Assembly: GCF_020400605.1 (NCBI RefSeq)
Contig: NZ_JAINRD010000003.1
Location: 456,060 to 520,059 of the forward strand
Direction: 5' to 3'
Source: Streptomyces aculeolatus
Lineage (GTDB): Bacteria; Actinomycetota; Actinomycetes; Streptomycetales; Streptomycetaceae
Length of the DNA stretch: 64,000 nt
A program made the position numbers and the translations under genes. The stretch's first letter is position 1, and each line of letters opens with the position of its first letter. The notes under the pieces are model-generated. The model was not told the origin of the DNA. It saw only the letters and a program-made list of their open reading frames with translations, and ran no database searches. Positions 33,512-40,803 of this stretch are shown here, piece after piece.

Positions 33512-34201
33512 ACGAACAGGCCGGAACCAGAACCGGATCCATCACCCTCGCGTTCATGGCGTACGCGGTCGGCCGTCGTCACTCTCGCGGCAGTCGCGAT
33601 ATCCGGCGCCGTGTGGGTCGCAACCGCGCTGACCGACCGAGGCGCTGGCGACGACACCGGAGCCACACCCCGGGCCAGCCCATCCGGTGCGCCGGCTCAA
33701 CCCGGCCACGCCTTCGTCGACGTATCTCGAGGCGACTGCTTTCGCAACAACGGCACCATGCGGGACATGGACTTCGAGGCGGCCGGGTGCGGCGGGGGTG
33801 ACGTGTTCGAGGTCGTACGCGCTTTCGACAACACCACCGACCGCAGCGTGTGCCGCTACGTCGAAGACGTCGAGTGGCGCTATTCCGTCCCGGACCCCGA
33901 CGTGACGGTCTGCCTGGTGTACCGCCACAGCGACGGCGCCGCATACAACGCGGACCGGGGCGACTGCGTCGACAGCGGCACCGAGGGGACGGCGTGGACC
34001 GTCGCGCAGTGCCGCCCGTCCGGCTTCGCGGTCATCGACCGCATCGAGGGCCCGAGCACGTCAGAGGACTGCGAGCGAGTTCCCCGCAACAAGAGGGACC
34101 ACTACTTCACGGTGGAGGGGACGCCCGAACTGAACGTCCGCTTGTGCATAGGCGTCATCGCACCCGACGACAACGCACACGGGGCGCGCATCGGGTCGTG
34201 A
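32528..34201 (+). CDS. Receptor Ser/Thr protein kinase with extracellular eight-cysteine domain
   Basis: The GTG at 32528 has the same GAGAGAGG site as the first kinase; 557 residues. The kinase half (~1-328) is almost identical to that of the gene at 29851, including HRDLSTAN and DFGIAR. One transmembrane helix (~346-366) is followed by a Ser/Thr/Pro linker and an extracellular domain (~395-557) with eight cysteines (SRGDCF, AGCGG, SVCRY, TVCLV, GDCVD, AQCRP, EDCER, RLCIG), suggesting four disulfides. The pattern resembles LppU/SCO3897-type domains. The ligand is unknown. Shared catalytic and different sensor halves imply one phosphorylation output with two inputs. Confidence 0.88.
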   Translation: MWDLAPSDPRVVGPYRTRAVLGEGGMGRVLLASDAAGGLVAVKLVRDAFAAYDDSFRQRLRREAVAAQRVRSPRTARVVDADADAGVPWLAYEFHHGPTLQHALNTTTALPQGSVLHLATGLAAALRDIHTARFIHRDLSTANVLLADDGPVVIDFGIARSAGAAAEPADQTQLVTVTRTGIVIGNPGFMSPEQAMGIPDLTPASDVFSLGTLLATAATGRNPFQGATSEQTRYNVMMATADLDQIPAAIRHVIEPCLARDPAQRPDAQHLLTAIGTPPPAPPPWPETIHTLTRQQRTRISRYTEIDSTTVLPGPHDLDPTRIFPTEATNRPEPEPDPSPSRSWRTRSAVVTLAAVAISGAVWVATALTDRGAGDDTGATPRASPSGAPAQPGHAFVDVSRGDCFRNNGTMRDMDFEAAGCGGGDVFEVVRAFDNTTDRSVCRYVEDVEWRYSVPDPDVTVCLVYRHSDGAAYNADRGDCVDSGTEGTAWTVAQCRPSGFAVIDRIEGPSTSEDCERVPRNKRDHYFTVEGTPELNVRLCIGVIAPDDNAHGARIGS

Positions 34202-34218
34202 TCAAGCTGCGGGGTCTG

Positions 34219-34252
34219 GCTTCGCGGCAGGACCTGGACCGGTGGACCGTCC
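34219..34252. repeat. 34-bp imperfect direct repeat, right copy
   Basis: Matches 29649-29682 at 32 of 34 positions and lies 17 bp after the stop codon of the second kinase. The sequences beyond each copy are unrelated. Confidence 0.75.
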
Positions 34253-34314
34253 TGGTCGACGCGAGTACGGACACGGGCGGGATTCGTCAGACAGGGCCCT
34301 GTCCGGGCCGGTAT

Positions 34315-34368
34315 GCCACAGCGGAAGGTCCCCTCACGCAGGATGGAGAGGCGACCTTCCGCTGTGGC
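34315..34368 (+). terminator. Large perfect inverted repeat, likely terminator of the kinase segment
   Basis: GCCACAGCGGAAGGTC (34315-34330) and its exact complement (34353-34368) form a 16-bp stem with a 22-nt loop, about 110 bp after the second kinase. It could terminate kinase transcription; the long loop also allows a protein-binding site or an element end. Confidence 0.6.
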
Positions 34369-34586
34369 TGGGCGTCGGAAAGCGGTGCCGCGCCGACTCG
34401 GCACCCCCTCCGCTCGTCAACCCCCGCCCACTCAACTCCTCGCGCACGCGCGTACGCAAAGGTTGCACACCGTTGCAGCTTGCTGATGTGGCGTGATCGG
34501 TTTGGTCCAAGAGGTGGGCGCGGGGGCGGTGGCGCGGGCACCATTGAGTCCGGAGCGGCTGAACGGGCGGGCCAGCGGGGAGTGTT

Positions 34587-36011
34587 GTGCCGGAAAGTGC
34601 GGATACGGGCGGCGGCGGGCGCGGACACCGGCAGAGAGGCCGGGTGCGCAGCCCGCGGGCCGGCTGGGGCCGTGCGCTGACCGCCGCGGGCGGGACGGGC
34701 GGAGCCGCGGGCGGGACGGCGAACGGGCCCGCGGCCGGGCGTGCCGGCGCCGGGCGTACGGGCGGGGGGCACACCGGGCGTACCGGCGGGCGCGCCGCCG
34801 AGGCGTACGCCCTCCCCCTGCCGGGGCTGCCCCCGGCCGCCGACGTGCCGCGCGAGCTGATCGGCGACTCGTGGCGCCGCGCGGAGGAGCAGGGCCTGGA
34901 CCGCGAAGGCCGCCGCCCGCAGCGGCGGGTGGGCATCGCGGAGCTGGAGTGGCGGCGGCGTACGGCGGGAGTCGGCGTCCTGCGCGAGGTGCTGCGCGAC
35001 GGGCTGATCCCGGTCGACGAGTCCGTGCCCGAGCACGTCGTCGTGGTCACCGACGCCGACGGCGTGGTGCTGTGGCGGGACGGCGAGCGCGCGATGCTCA
35101 AGGCGGTGAGCCGGATCGGTCTGGCCGAGGGCGCCAGTTGGAGCGAGGACTCCGCGGGCACCAACGGCATCGGCACGGCGCTGGCGACGGGCCGCCCCGT
35201 GGGCGTCTACGGCGACGAGCACTTCCTGCGCACCTGCCGCCGGTGGAGCTGCGCCGCCGCGCCGCTGACCGACCCGCGCGACGGGCGGCTGCTGGGCGTG
35301 GTCAACGTGACCGGCCCGGCGCGGACGATGCCGACGATCTCGCTGGCGTTCGTCACCGCCGTCGGCCGGGTCGCGGAGGGCGAGTTGCGGGACCGGCACT
35401 GGACGGCGATGGGGCGGCTGCGGGCGGTCGCCGCGCCCGTGCTCGCCGGGATCGGCGGCCGGGCGCTGGCCGTGGACGGGCACGGCTGGTCGGCGGCGGC
35501 CACCGGCATGGTGCCGCCGGAGCGGGTGGCGCTGCCGAAGTCGCCGACGGCGGGCGAGTGCGTGGTGCCGGGTCTCGGGCGGTGCGCGCTGGAGCCGCTG
35601 CCGGGCGGCGGGTGGCTGATACGGGTCGAGCCGGAGGGGTCGGCACCGGCGCCGACGCGGGTGGTGCTGGACCTGACCCGGCCGGCGTCGCCGAGCCTGG
35701 CGGTGCTGGGCGGCGCGGGGCCGTGGTCGCAGCAGGTGAGCCCGCGGCACGCGGAGCTGCTGTACCTGCTGGCGGTGCACCGCGACGGGTTCAGCTCCAC
35801 GGCGCTGGCCGACGCGCTCTTCGGCGACCCCGGGCGCACGGTGACGGTACGGGCGGAGCTGTCCCGGCTGCGCCGGAAGCTCGGCGGGCTGCTGGCGCAC
35901 AGGCCGTATCGTTTCTCCGACGAGATCGACGTCCAACTCCTGCTCCCCGCCAGCCCGGCCGACCTGCTTCCCGGCTCCACGGCCCCGGCGGTCCTGGCCG
36001 CCCGCAGCTGA
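34587..36011 (+). CDS. GAF domain transcriptional regulator (AcoR-like sensor half)
   Basis: The GTG at 34587 follows GGGGAG closely. The 474-residue protein has a ~75-residue Gly/Arg-rich N-terminus, then a region beginning RELIGDSWRRAEEQGLD. The GAF domain (~150-260; EDSAGTNGIGTALATGRPVGVYGDEHF) matches regulators of the acetoin/AcoR type. The C-terminus (~385-450; LADALFGDPGRTVTVRAELSRLRRKLGGLL) is a winged-helix-like module instead of the sigma54 AAA+ domain. A neighbouring target gene is not apparent. Confidence 0.85.
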   Translation: MPESADTGGGGRGHRQRGRVRSPRAGWGRALTAAGGTGGAAGGTANGPAAGRAGAGRTGGGHTGRTGGRAAEAYALPLPGLPPAADVPRELIGDSWRRAEEQGLDREGRRPQRRVGIAELEWRRRTAGVGVLREVLRDGLIPVDESVPEHVVVVTDADGVVLWRDGERAMLKAVSRIGLAEGASWSEDSAGTNGIGTALATGRPVGVYGDEHFLRTCRRWSCAAAPLTDPRDGRLLGVVNVTGPARTMPTISLAFVTAVGRVAEGELRDRHWTAMGRLRAVAAPVLAGIGGRALAVDGHGWSAAATGMVPPERVALPKSPTAGECVVPGLGRCALEPLPGGGWLIRVEPEGSAPAPTRVVLDLTRPASPSLAVLGGAGPWSQQVSPRHAELLYLLAVHRDGFSSTALADALFGDPGRTVTVRAELSRLRRKLGGLLAHRPYRFSDEIDVQLLLPASPADLLPGSTAPAVLAARS

Positions 36012-36077
36012 GCCGCCCGCCGTGTTCAGCCGCGGGGGTTATGATCTCCGGCCCACGCGTCTGCAGGGGAGGAAGCG

Positions 36078-36283
36078 ATGCCCGTCGGGCCCGCGACCAG
36101 TGACACCGTCTACGCAACACGATCACCAAGACCGACCGCGCGGGCACCACGCTGCTGACCCTGGGCACCGGCGCACCCAGCGGCTTCCAGAGCGGCGAGC
36201 CCTTCAACCGCCCCACGGACGTGTCGATATGCCCGCGCACCGGCGACGTCTTCGTCTCCGACGGCTACGGCCGGCCGTGTGCG
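36078..36283 (+). pseudogene. Remnant of an NHL-repeat protein gene (peptidyl-glycine lyase-like)
   Basis: A strong ribosome site (GGGGAGGAAG) precedes the ATG at 36078, but that frame stops after 26 codons. From 36116 another frame reads ITKTDRAGTTLLTLGTG, then PFNRPTDVSICPRTGDVFVS and DGYGR. This is the NHL beta-propeller pattern (PFNRPTDVA...GDIYVSDGYGN) of alpha-amidating-lyase-like or 6-bladed propeller proteins. Homology ends near 36280, where the convergent YunG-like gene begins. It is a frameshifted, C-terminally truncated fragment. Confidence 0.6.
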
Positions 36284-36654
36284 AGTTGGGTCATGACGCG
36301 GGTGCGGAGTAGTTCGTACTCCTCGCGGAGGCGTTCGATCCGCGGTGGGCGGGTTATGGCCGTGCCCGGGGTGACGGTCTCCTCCGGGCCGAACTGCTCG
36401 CGGGTGAGGTCGATCTCGACACCCAGGCCCAGCCGGTTCCACCAGTGATAGTCCGTGCGCTGCCCGTCCACCAGGACCTCGCCGCGCAGCAGCTCGCCGC
36501 CCAGCAGGTCGTTGACGACCAGGGCGGTGACGCCGCACTGGTCCCGTGCGGGGTTCTCGGGCGTCCACCGCGCCCGGAACTCGGGCGTGCACGTGTCGGC
36601 GCCCCAGCTGCTGCGCACGGCGTACTCGATGTCGGAAAGGAGCAACGGCGTCAT
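36265..36654 (-). CDS. YunG-like protein, function unknown
   Basis: The 129-residue protein carries RWTPENPARDQCGVTALVVNDLLGGELLRGEV, then HWWNRLGLGVEIDLTREQF. This is the conserved pattern of the YunG family, with an invariant-looking Cys (~40), His (~69) and Asp (~80). The Cys-His-Asp order invites comparison with cysteine hydrolases, but no activity is established. It stands alone, and its 3' end abuts the decayed NHL gene. Confidence 0.7.
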   Translation of the reverse strand: MTPLLLSDIEYAVRSSWGADTCTPEFRARWTPENPARDQCGVTALVVNDLLGGELLRGEVLVDGQRTDYHWWNRLGLGVEIDLTREQFGPEETVTPGTAITRPPRIERLREEYELLRTRVMTQLAHGRP

Positions 36655-36718
36655 CCCGGCATCCTCACACCCGCCACCGACAACACCACCGCTGTGCCCC
36701 GGGGCTCCCGACGACCGG

Positions 36719-36755
36719 CGGCCCTCCGCCGCGCCAGTGGCGCGGCGGAGGGCCG
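36719..36755 (-). terminator. Strong terminator of the NMT1-type ABC operon
   Basis: CGGCCCTCCGCCGCGCC (36719-36735) and GGCGCGGCGGAGGGCCG (36739-36755) form a perfect 17-bp stem with an AGT loop, eight bases after the stop codon of the ATPase gene. Confidence 0.88.
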
Positions 36756-36762
36756 GTCCTGA

Positions 36763-37572
36763 TCAGTGCGAGCCGCTCAGGAGGGTGCGGATGTGGGCTG
36801 CCAGGGTTTCGAACTCCGGGGCGGACATGACCTTTCCGTAGTCGCGCTCCCGCGGCAGGTCCACCGGCATCGTCTCGATGATCCGCCCCGGGCGGGCGCT
36901 CATCACCTCCACCCGGGTGCCGAGGTAGATGGCCTCCGAGATGGAGTGGGTGACCAGCACGATGGTCGTGCCGGTCTCCCGCCAGATGCGGTTCAGCTCG
37001 ACGTTCAGGTGCTCCCGCGTCAGCGCGTCCAGCGCGCCGAACGGCTCGTCGAGCAGCAGCACCGGCGGCTCGTGCAGCAGCGCGCGGCACAGCGCCACCC
37101 GCTGCTGCATGCCGCCGGACAGCTCGTGCGGCAGCGCGTCCTCGAAGCCCGCGAGGCCCGTGAGCTCGATCAGCTCGTCGGCCCTGCGCGCCGCGGTCCG
37201 CTTGTCCATGCCGCGCATCTCGGCCTGCAGCAGGATGTTCTTCCGCGCCCCGCGCCACTGCAGCAGCGCGGCCCGCTGGAAGGCGAAGCCGATGTTGCGC
37301 TGCGGGCCCTTCACCTGCCGGCCGAGCAGGCCGACCTGGCCGGTCGTCGGCAGCACCAGGCCGGCGATCATCTTCAGCAGGGTCGACTTGCCGCAGCCCG
37401 ACGGGCCGAGGATGGAGACGAACTCACCGGGCTCGATCCGCATCGAGACCCCGTCGACCGCCGTGGTGCGACTGCGCTTCGTGGTGAACGTGCACGTCAC
37501 ATCGCGGATGTCGATGCTGGCGGTCGCCGCCGCGTCCGTCGCGGCGGCCTTCTTCTTTTCGAGCTGCGGCAC
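36763..37572 (-). CDS. ABC transporter ATP-binding protein (nitrate/sulfonate/NMT1 class)
   Basis: The 269-residue ATPase has Walker A (GPSGCGKSTLLKM, ~55-67), Q-loop (FAFQRAALLQW), signature LSGGMQQRVAL, Walker B (PVLLLDEPFGALDAL) and the switch His (LVTHSISEAIYL). The SRPGRI-like segment (SARPGRIIETM) is typical of SsuB/TauB/ThiZ-type importers. It is the last gene of a permease - binding protein - ATPase operon and lies four bases from the binding-protein stop. Confidence 0.93.
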   Translation of the reverse strand: MPQLEKKKAAATDAAATASIDIRDVTCTFTTKRSRTTAVDGVSMRIEPGEFVSILGPSGCGKSTLLKMIAGLVLPTTGQVGLLGRQVKGPQRNIGFAFQRAALLQWRGARKNILLQAEMRGMDKRTAARRADELIELTGLAGFEDALPHELSGGMQQRVALCRALLHEPPVLLLDEPFGALDALTREHLNVELNRIWRETGTTIVLVTHSISEAIYLGTRVEVMSARPGRIIETMPVDLPRERDYGKVMSAPEFETLAAHIRTLLSGSH

Positions 37573-37575
37573 TGC

Positions 37576-38592
37576 TCACCCCTTAGCGGCGTACGACGCG
37601 TCCCAGTAGTCGGCGGGCTTCTTGGCCTCCTTCAGCATCCCGCCGTCCGACAGCAGGTCGATAGTCTCCTGCCACGACTCCTCGGAGTTGACGCCGATTC
37701 CGCCGCCGTCGCCCTCCAGCAGCGGCAGCGTGTCCTTGAGCTGGTTGGCGAGGACGTTGTCCGGCGGCGGCTCGGTCGCGGCCTCGGACATGATCTTCAC
37801 GGCCTCGTCCTGGTTGGCCTCGACCTCCTGCCAGGACTTGGTGGTGGCCCGGACGAACGCCTTGGCCAGCTCGGGGTCGTCGGCCAGCATCTTGTCGGAG
37901 GCGACGATGCCGGTGCCGAGGACGTTCATGCCGAAGTCCGAGAAGAGGATGTAGTCGACCGTCTCGCCGGTGGTGTTCTCGATGGTCGGGCCCTGGTCGT
38001 GGAAGAAGCCCATGATGGCGTCGACCTTGCCGGCGGCGAGCTGGGAGATCTTGTCCGCGGGCTGGACGTTGACGACCTTGACCTTGGAGGGGTCCACGTC
38101 GTTGGCTTCGAGCCAGCCGGGGAAGGTGGCGTACATCGCGTCGCCCGGCGTGCCCGCGACGGTCTTGCCCTCCAGGTCGGCCGGCTCCTTGATGTTCTCG
38201 TCGGAGACGAACTGCACGGAGGACGGGCCCTTCTGGAGGTAGACCCCGAGGCTCTTGACCCCCATGCCCTCGCCGATGCCGGCCATCAGCGGCGGGGTGT
38301 CGGCCCAGCCGAAGTCGGTCTTGTTCTGCGCGACCTGCTGGATGGTGGCGGCGGAGCCGTTGCCGGGCTTGATCTCCAGGTCGATGCCCTCGTCGGCGTA
38401 GAAGCCCTTCTCCACGCCGTAGTAGAAGGCGGCGTGCTCCCCGTACGGCACCCAGTTGAGAGTCAGCGTGACCTTCTTGCCCTTGCCGTCGCCGCCCGAG
38501 TCGCCGCCGTCGTCGTCCGACGTGTCGGGGGCGCAGGCGCCGGCGGCGAGCAGCGCGCTCAGCAGGGTGAGTGTCGCCGCGGTGCGTTTCAT
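37576..38592 (-). CDS. ABC transporter substrate-binding lipoprotein, NMT1/THI5-like
   Basis: The ATG at 38592 gives 338 residues with a signal peptide and lipobox (LLAAGAC, Cys ~20). The mature part starts with VTLTLNWVPYGEHAAFYYGVEKGFYADEGI, the NMT1/THI5 pattern used by importers of thiamin pyrimidine precursors, riboflavin-like compounds and related nitrogen heterocycles. The substrate cannot be fixed from sequence alone. It is the middle gene of the operon. Confidence 0.9.
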   Translation of the reverse strand: MKRTAATLTLLSALLAAGACAPDTSDDDGGDSGGDGKGKKVTLTLNWVPYGEHAAFYYGVEKGFYADEGIDLEIKPGNGSAATIQQVAQNKTDFGWADTPPLMAGIGEGMGVKSLGVYLQKGPSSVQFVSDENIKEPADLEGKTVAGTPGDAMYATFPGWLEANDVDPSKVKVVNVQPADKISQLAAGKVDAIMGFFHDQGPTIENTTGETVDYILFSDFGMNVLGTGIVASDKMLADDPELAKAFVRATTKSWQEVEANQDEAVKIMSEAATEPPPDNVLANQLKDTLPLLEGDGGGIGVNSEESWQETIDLLSDGGMLKEAKKPADYWDASYAAKG

Positions 38593-38686
38593 GTCGTTTG
38601 CCTTCCTGGGTGGTCCGGTACTGCGGGATACGGGCTGCGGCGTCATGGCCGCGCACGGAGCGGGGCGGCGGCCGTGCACGGCCCGC

Positions 38687-39568
38687 TCAGGTCGTCGCCA
38701 TGGTCACGCTGGAGCCCTCGCGGCGGCTGGCGTGCCACGGGATGAGGAGGGACTCGGCGACCTCGATGACGACGAACAGCACCACGCCGATCGCCGACAT
38801 GAGGATCAGGTCCGCGAACAGCAGCGCGGAGTTCAGGTTGCCGCTGGCGAGCAGCAGGATGTAGCCGAGCCCTTCGCTGGCGCCGACGAACTCGCCGACG
38901 ACGGCGCCGACCACGGCGAGGGTCACCGCGACCTTCAGCCCGGCCATGAGCTGCGGCAGCGCGCCGGGGAAGCGCACCTTGACGAAGACGCTCCACCGGC
39001 TGGCGCCCATCGTCGCGGAGAGGTCCAGCAGTTCGGGGTCGGTGTCGCGCAGCCCGGCGACGCCGGAGACGACGACGGGGAAGAAGGCGATCAGCACCGC
39101 CAGGATGATCTTCGGCGACAGGCCGGTGCCGAACCACACGATGAGGATCGGCGCGATGGCGATCTTCGGGATGACCTGGGCGAAGAGGATGATCGGGTAC
39201 AGGGAGCGCTCCGCCGTCTTGGAGTAGACGATGAGCACGGCGGAGCCGATGCCGATGAGGGCCGCCAGCAGGAAGCCGATGACCGTCTCGTAGAGCGTCA
39301 CGTAGGTGTGCTCCGCCAGCATCGAGCGGTCTTCCCACATGACCTCGAAGACCGAGCCCGGAGTGGGCACGAGGTAGCGCTCGACCATCTCCCGTGCGGT
39401 GACGAACCACCAGACGAGGCCGATCACGGCGAGCACGATGAGGGGCCGCCACACGGCGGAGCCGAAGGCGGCGAGCTGGTTGCCGAGGCGCGCTCCGCGC
39501 CGCCCCGTCCGCTCGGGAGCGGTCGGGACGGCGGCGGGCGCCTTGATGTCGTCCTGTGCCGTTGTCAC
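38687..39568 (-). CDS. ABC transporter permease (nitrate/sulfonate/NMT1 class)
   Basis: The GTG at 39568 gives 293 residues; a TTG at 39583 would add five. Six hydrophobic segments are visible, with the BPD_transp_1 EAA loop (ATMGASRWSVFVKVRFPGALPQLMAGL). It is the first gene of the leftward importer operon, 94 bp upstream of the binding-protein gene. Confidence 0.9.
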   Translation of the reverse strand: MTTAQDDIKAPAAVPTAPERTGRRGARLGNQLAAFGSAVWRPLIVLAVIGLVWWFVTAREMVERYLVPTPGSVFEVMWEDRSMLAEHTYVTLYETVIGFLLAALIGIGSAVLIVYSKTAERSLYPIILFAQVIPKIAIAPILIVWFGTGLSPKIILAVLIAFFPVVVSGVAGLRDTDPELLDLSATMGASRWSVFVKVRFPGALPQLMAGLKVAVTLAVVGAVVGEFVGASEGLGYILLLASGNLNSALLFADLILMSAIGVVLFVVIEVAESLLIPWHASRREGSSVTMATT

Positions 39569-39896
39569 TCGAGATGCATCCAATCGAGGTTGAACACGTG
39601 GCCGTCGCCGGGGCAGTTCTTGCGGACGGCGGAACGGCTCCAGGCCCCGCCCGGATGGCGTCCGGGCGGTGACCGTGGCGGCCCGTTCCGAGGGCCGTCC
39701 TGCGGTCGTGCGGTGAGGGTCGTTGCCAGGTGGTGCCGAGTGGTGCCTGGTGCGGTGCTACGACAGTGGCCAAGGCCACAGAAAGCGCTTGCCATAAGCT
39801 ACGGGCGGCGCCCACCCGCGGGCAAGGGGTCGTGAGGCAGATTCCTGCACCGCACCCGGGTCCGCAAGGCACCGCGCGCCATGGTCTGATTCCCTG
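39569..39896. promoter_or_regulatory. Divergent control region of the NMT1-type importer and the GNAT gene
   Basis: The 328-bp region separates divergent starts. GAAAGCGCTTGCC at 39781-39793 is a LacI-operator-like near-palindrome (core AAGCGCTT), closely related to the site at 9290-9303. The rest shows inverted GC-rich words (CCCGCCCGGATGG / CCATCCGGGCGG around 39645-39670) but no recognised riboswitch. Confidence 0.45.
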
Positions 39897-40457
39897 ATGG
39901 AGAGCACCCCCCTCACCACCTGGTCGCTGGAGCAGACCGCCGCGGACGATCTCACCCCGGCGGCCGCACCGGCGGAGGTCGCGGCCGGCGAGCTGACCGT
40001 CGTACGCGCCGGGATCCCTTCCCCGGGATACAACCGTTATCTGTACGGCGCGGTCGGCGCCGACGTGTCGTGGACGGACCGGCTGGTGTGGGACGAGGAG
40101 CGCTGGCGCGCCTTCGTCGAGCAGCCGGGCACCGAGACATGGGTCGCGTACGCGAGCGGGACCCCCGCCGGCTACCTGGAGTTGGAGGGGCAGCCGGACG
40201 GGGTGGTGGAGATCACCTACTTCGGGCTGCTGCCCGCGTTCCGCGGCCGGCGCATCGGCGGGCATCTGCTCTCGGTCGGCACGGCGCGCGCCTGGGACCT
40301 GGCCGGGCGGTGGCCCCGGCGCCGGCCCACCCGCCGGGTGTGGGTGCACACCTGCAGCGATGACGGTCCGTACGCCCTGGACAACTACCGGCGCCGCGGC
40401 TTCCGGATCTTCGACGTACGCACCGAGGAGAACCCCGCAGGCGGGGCGCCGAAATAG
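39897..40457 (+). CDS. GNAT family N-acetyltransferase
   Basis: The 186-residue protein has the GNAT core: VAYASGTPAGYLELEG (beta 3), EITYFGLLPAFRGRRIGGHLL (acetyl-CoA-binding R-x-x-R/G-x-G/A loop) and DNYRRRGFRIF near the C-terminus. The substrate is unknown. It is separated from the sulfur genes downstream by a promoter region and is probably an independent unit. Confidence 0.9.
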   Translation: MESTPLTTWSLEQTAADDLTPAAAPAEVAAGELTVVRAGIPSPGYNRYLYGAVGADVSWTDRLVWDEERWRAFVEQPGTETWVAYASGTPAGYLELEGQPDGVVEITYFGLLPAFRGRRIGGHLLSVGTARAWDLAGRWPRRRPTRRVWVHTCSDDGPYALDNYRRRGFRIFDVRTEENPAGGAPK

Positions 40458-40551
40458 CCGCTCAAACCCCGGTGTCCAAATAGCAAGACCGGACTGTCCG
40501 CATGGCGGATTACTGTGGACGATCCACGGCACCCCATGCCACGCTCTCTCC

Positions 40552-40635
40552 ATGGATCGAGCTGGAGTCGCCCTGGTGAGTCGGCGTCACGTCGATCTCG
40601 GCCGCATGTCCAGCGCCATCTGTCCGGCGGGCTGA
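40552..40635 (+). CDS. Short leader peptide of the sulfite reductase/APS reductase operon
   Basis: This 27-codon ORF encodes ...ALVSRRHVDLGRMSSAICPAG. It matches the small leader peptides (core RRHVDL.R.SSA.C) found upstream of sulfur-assimilation genes in Streptomyces, with a single Cys codon near the end. In related actinobacteria such Cys-containing leaders control transcription or translation of the downstream genes according to cysteinyl-tRNA supply. CGGCGGG at 40625-40631 overlaps its last codons and can pair with CCCGCCG at 40657-40663. The sulfite reductase gene starts 168 bp downstream. Confidence 0.75.
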   Translation: MDRAGVALVSRRHVDLGRMSSAICPAG

Positions 40636-40803
40636 GAGTCACAGCACCGCCGACCTCCCGCCGCCGCCCAGCCGTCCCCACCGTTGCGGACGCCCGCGCA
40701 CGCCCCTGTAGCGCCGCCCTGCCGAAGAACCGTTTACGCAGGTCAACCAGGGTCGTACGCGCCCACGGCCGGCTCCTTCGCCTGCCCTAAGGACACCCCT
40801 GTC

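Larger units (their letters stand above)
34202..34586. other. Gene-free region after the second kinase
   Basis: This 385-bp stretch contains the right copy of the 34-bp direct repeat, a strong inverted repeat (34315-34368) and, near 34455-34500, a more AT-containing segment with two TTGCA words (GGTTGCACACCGTTGCAGC) that may be the promoter of the GAF regulator. No coding frame is convincing. Confidence 0.5.
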
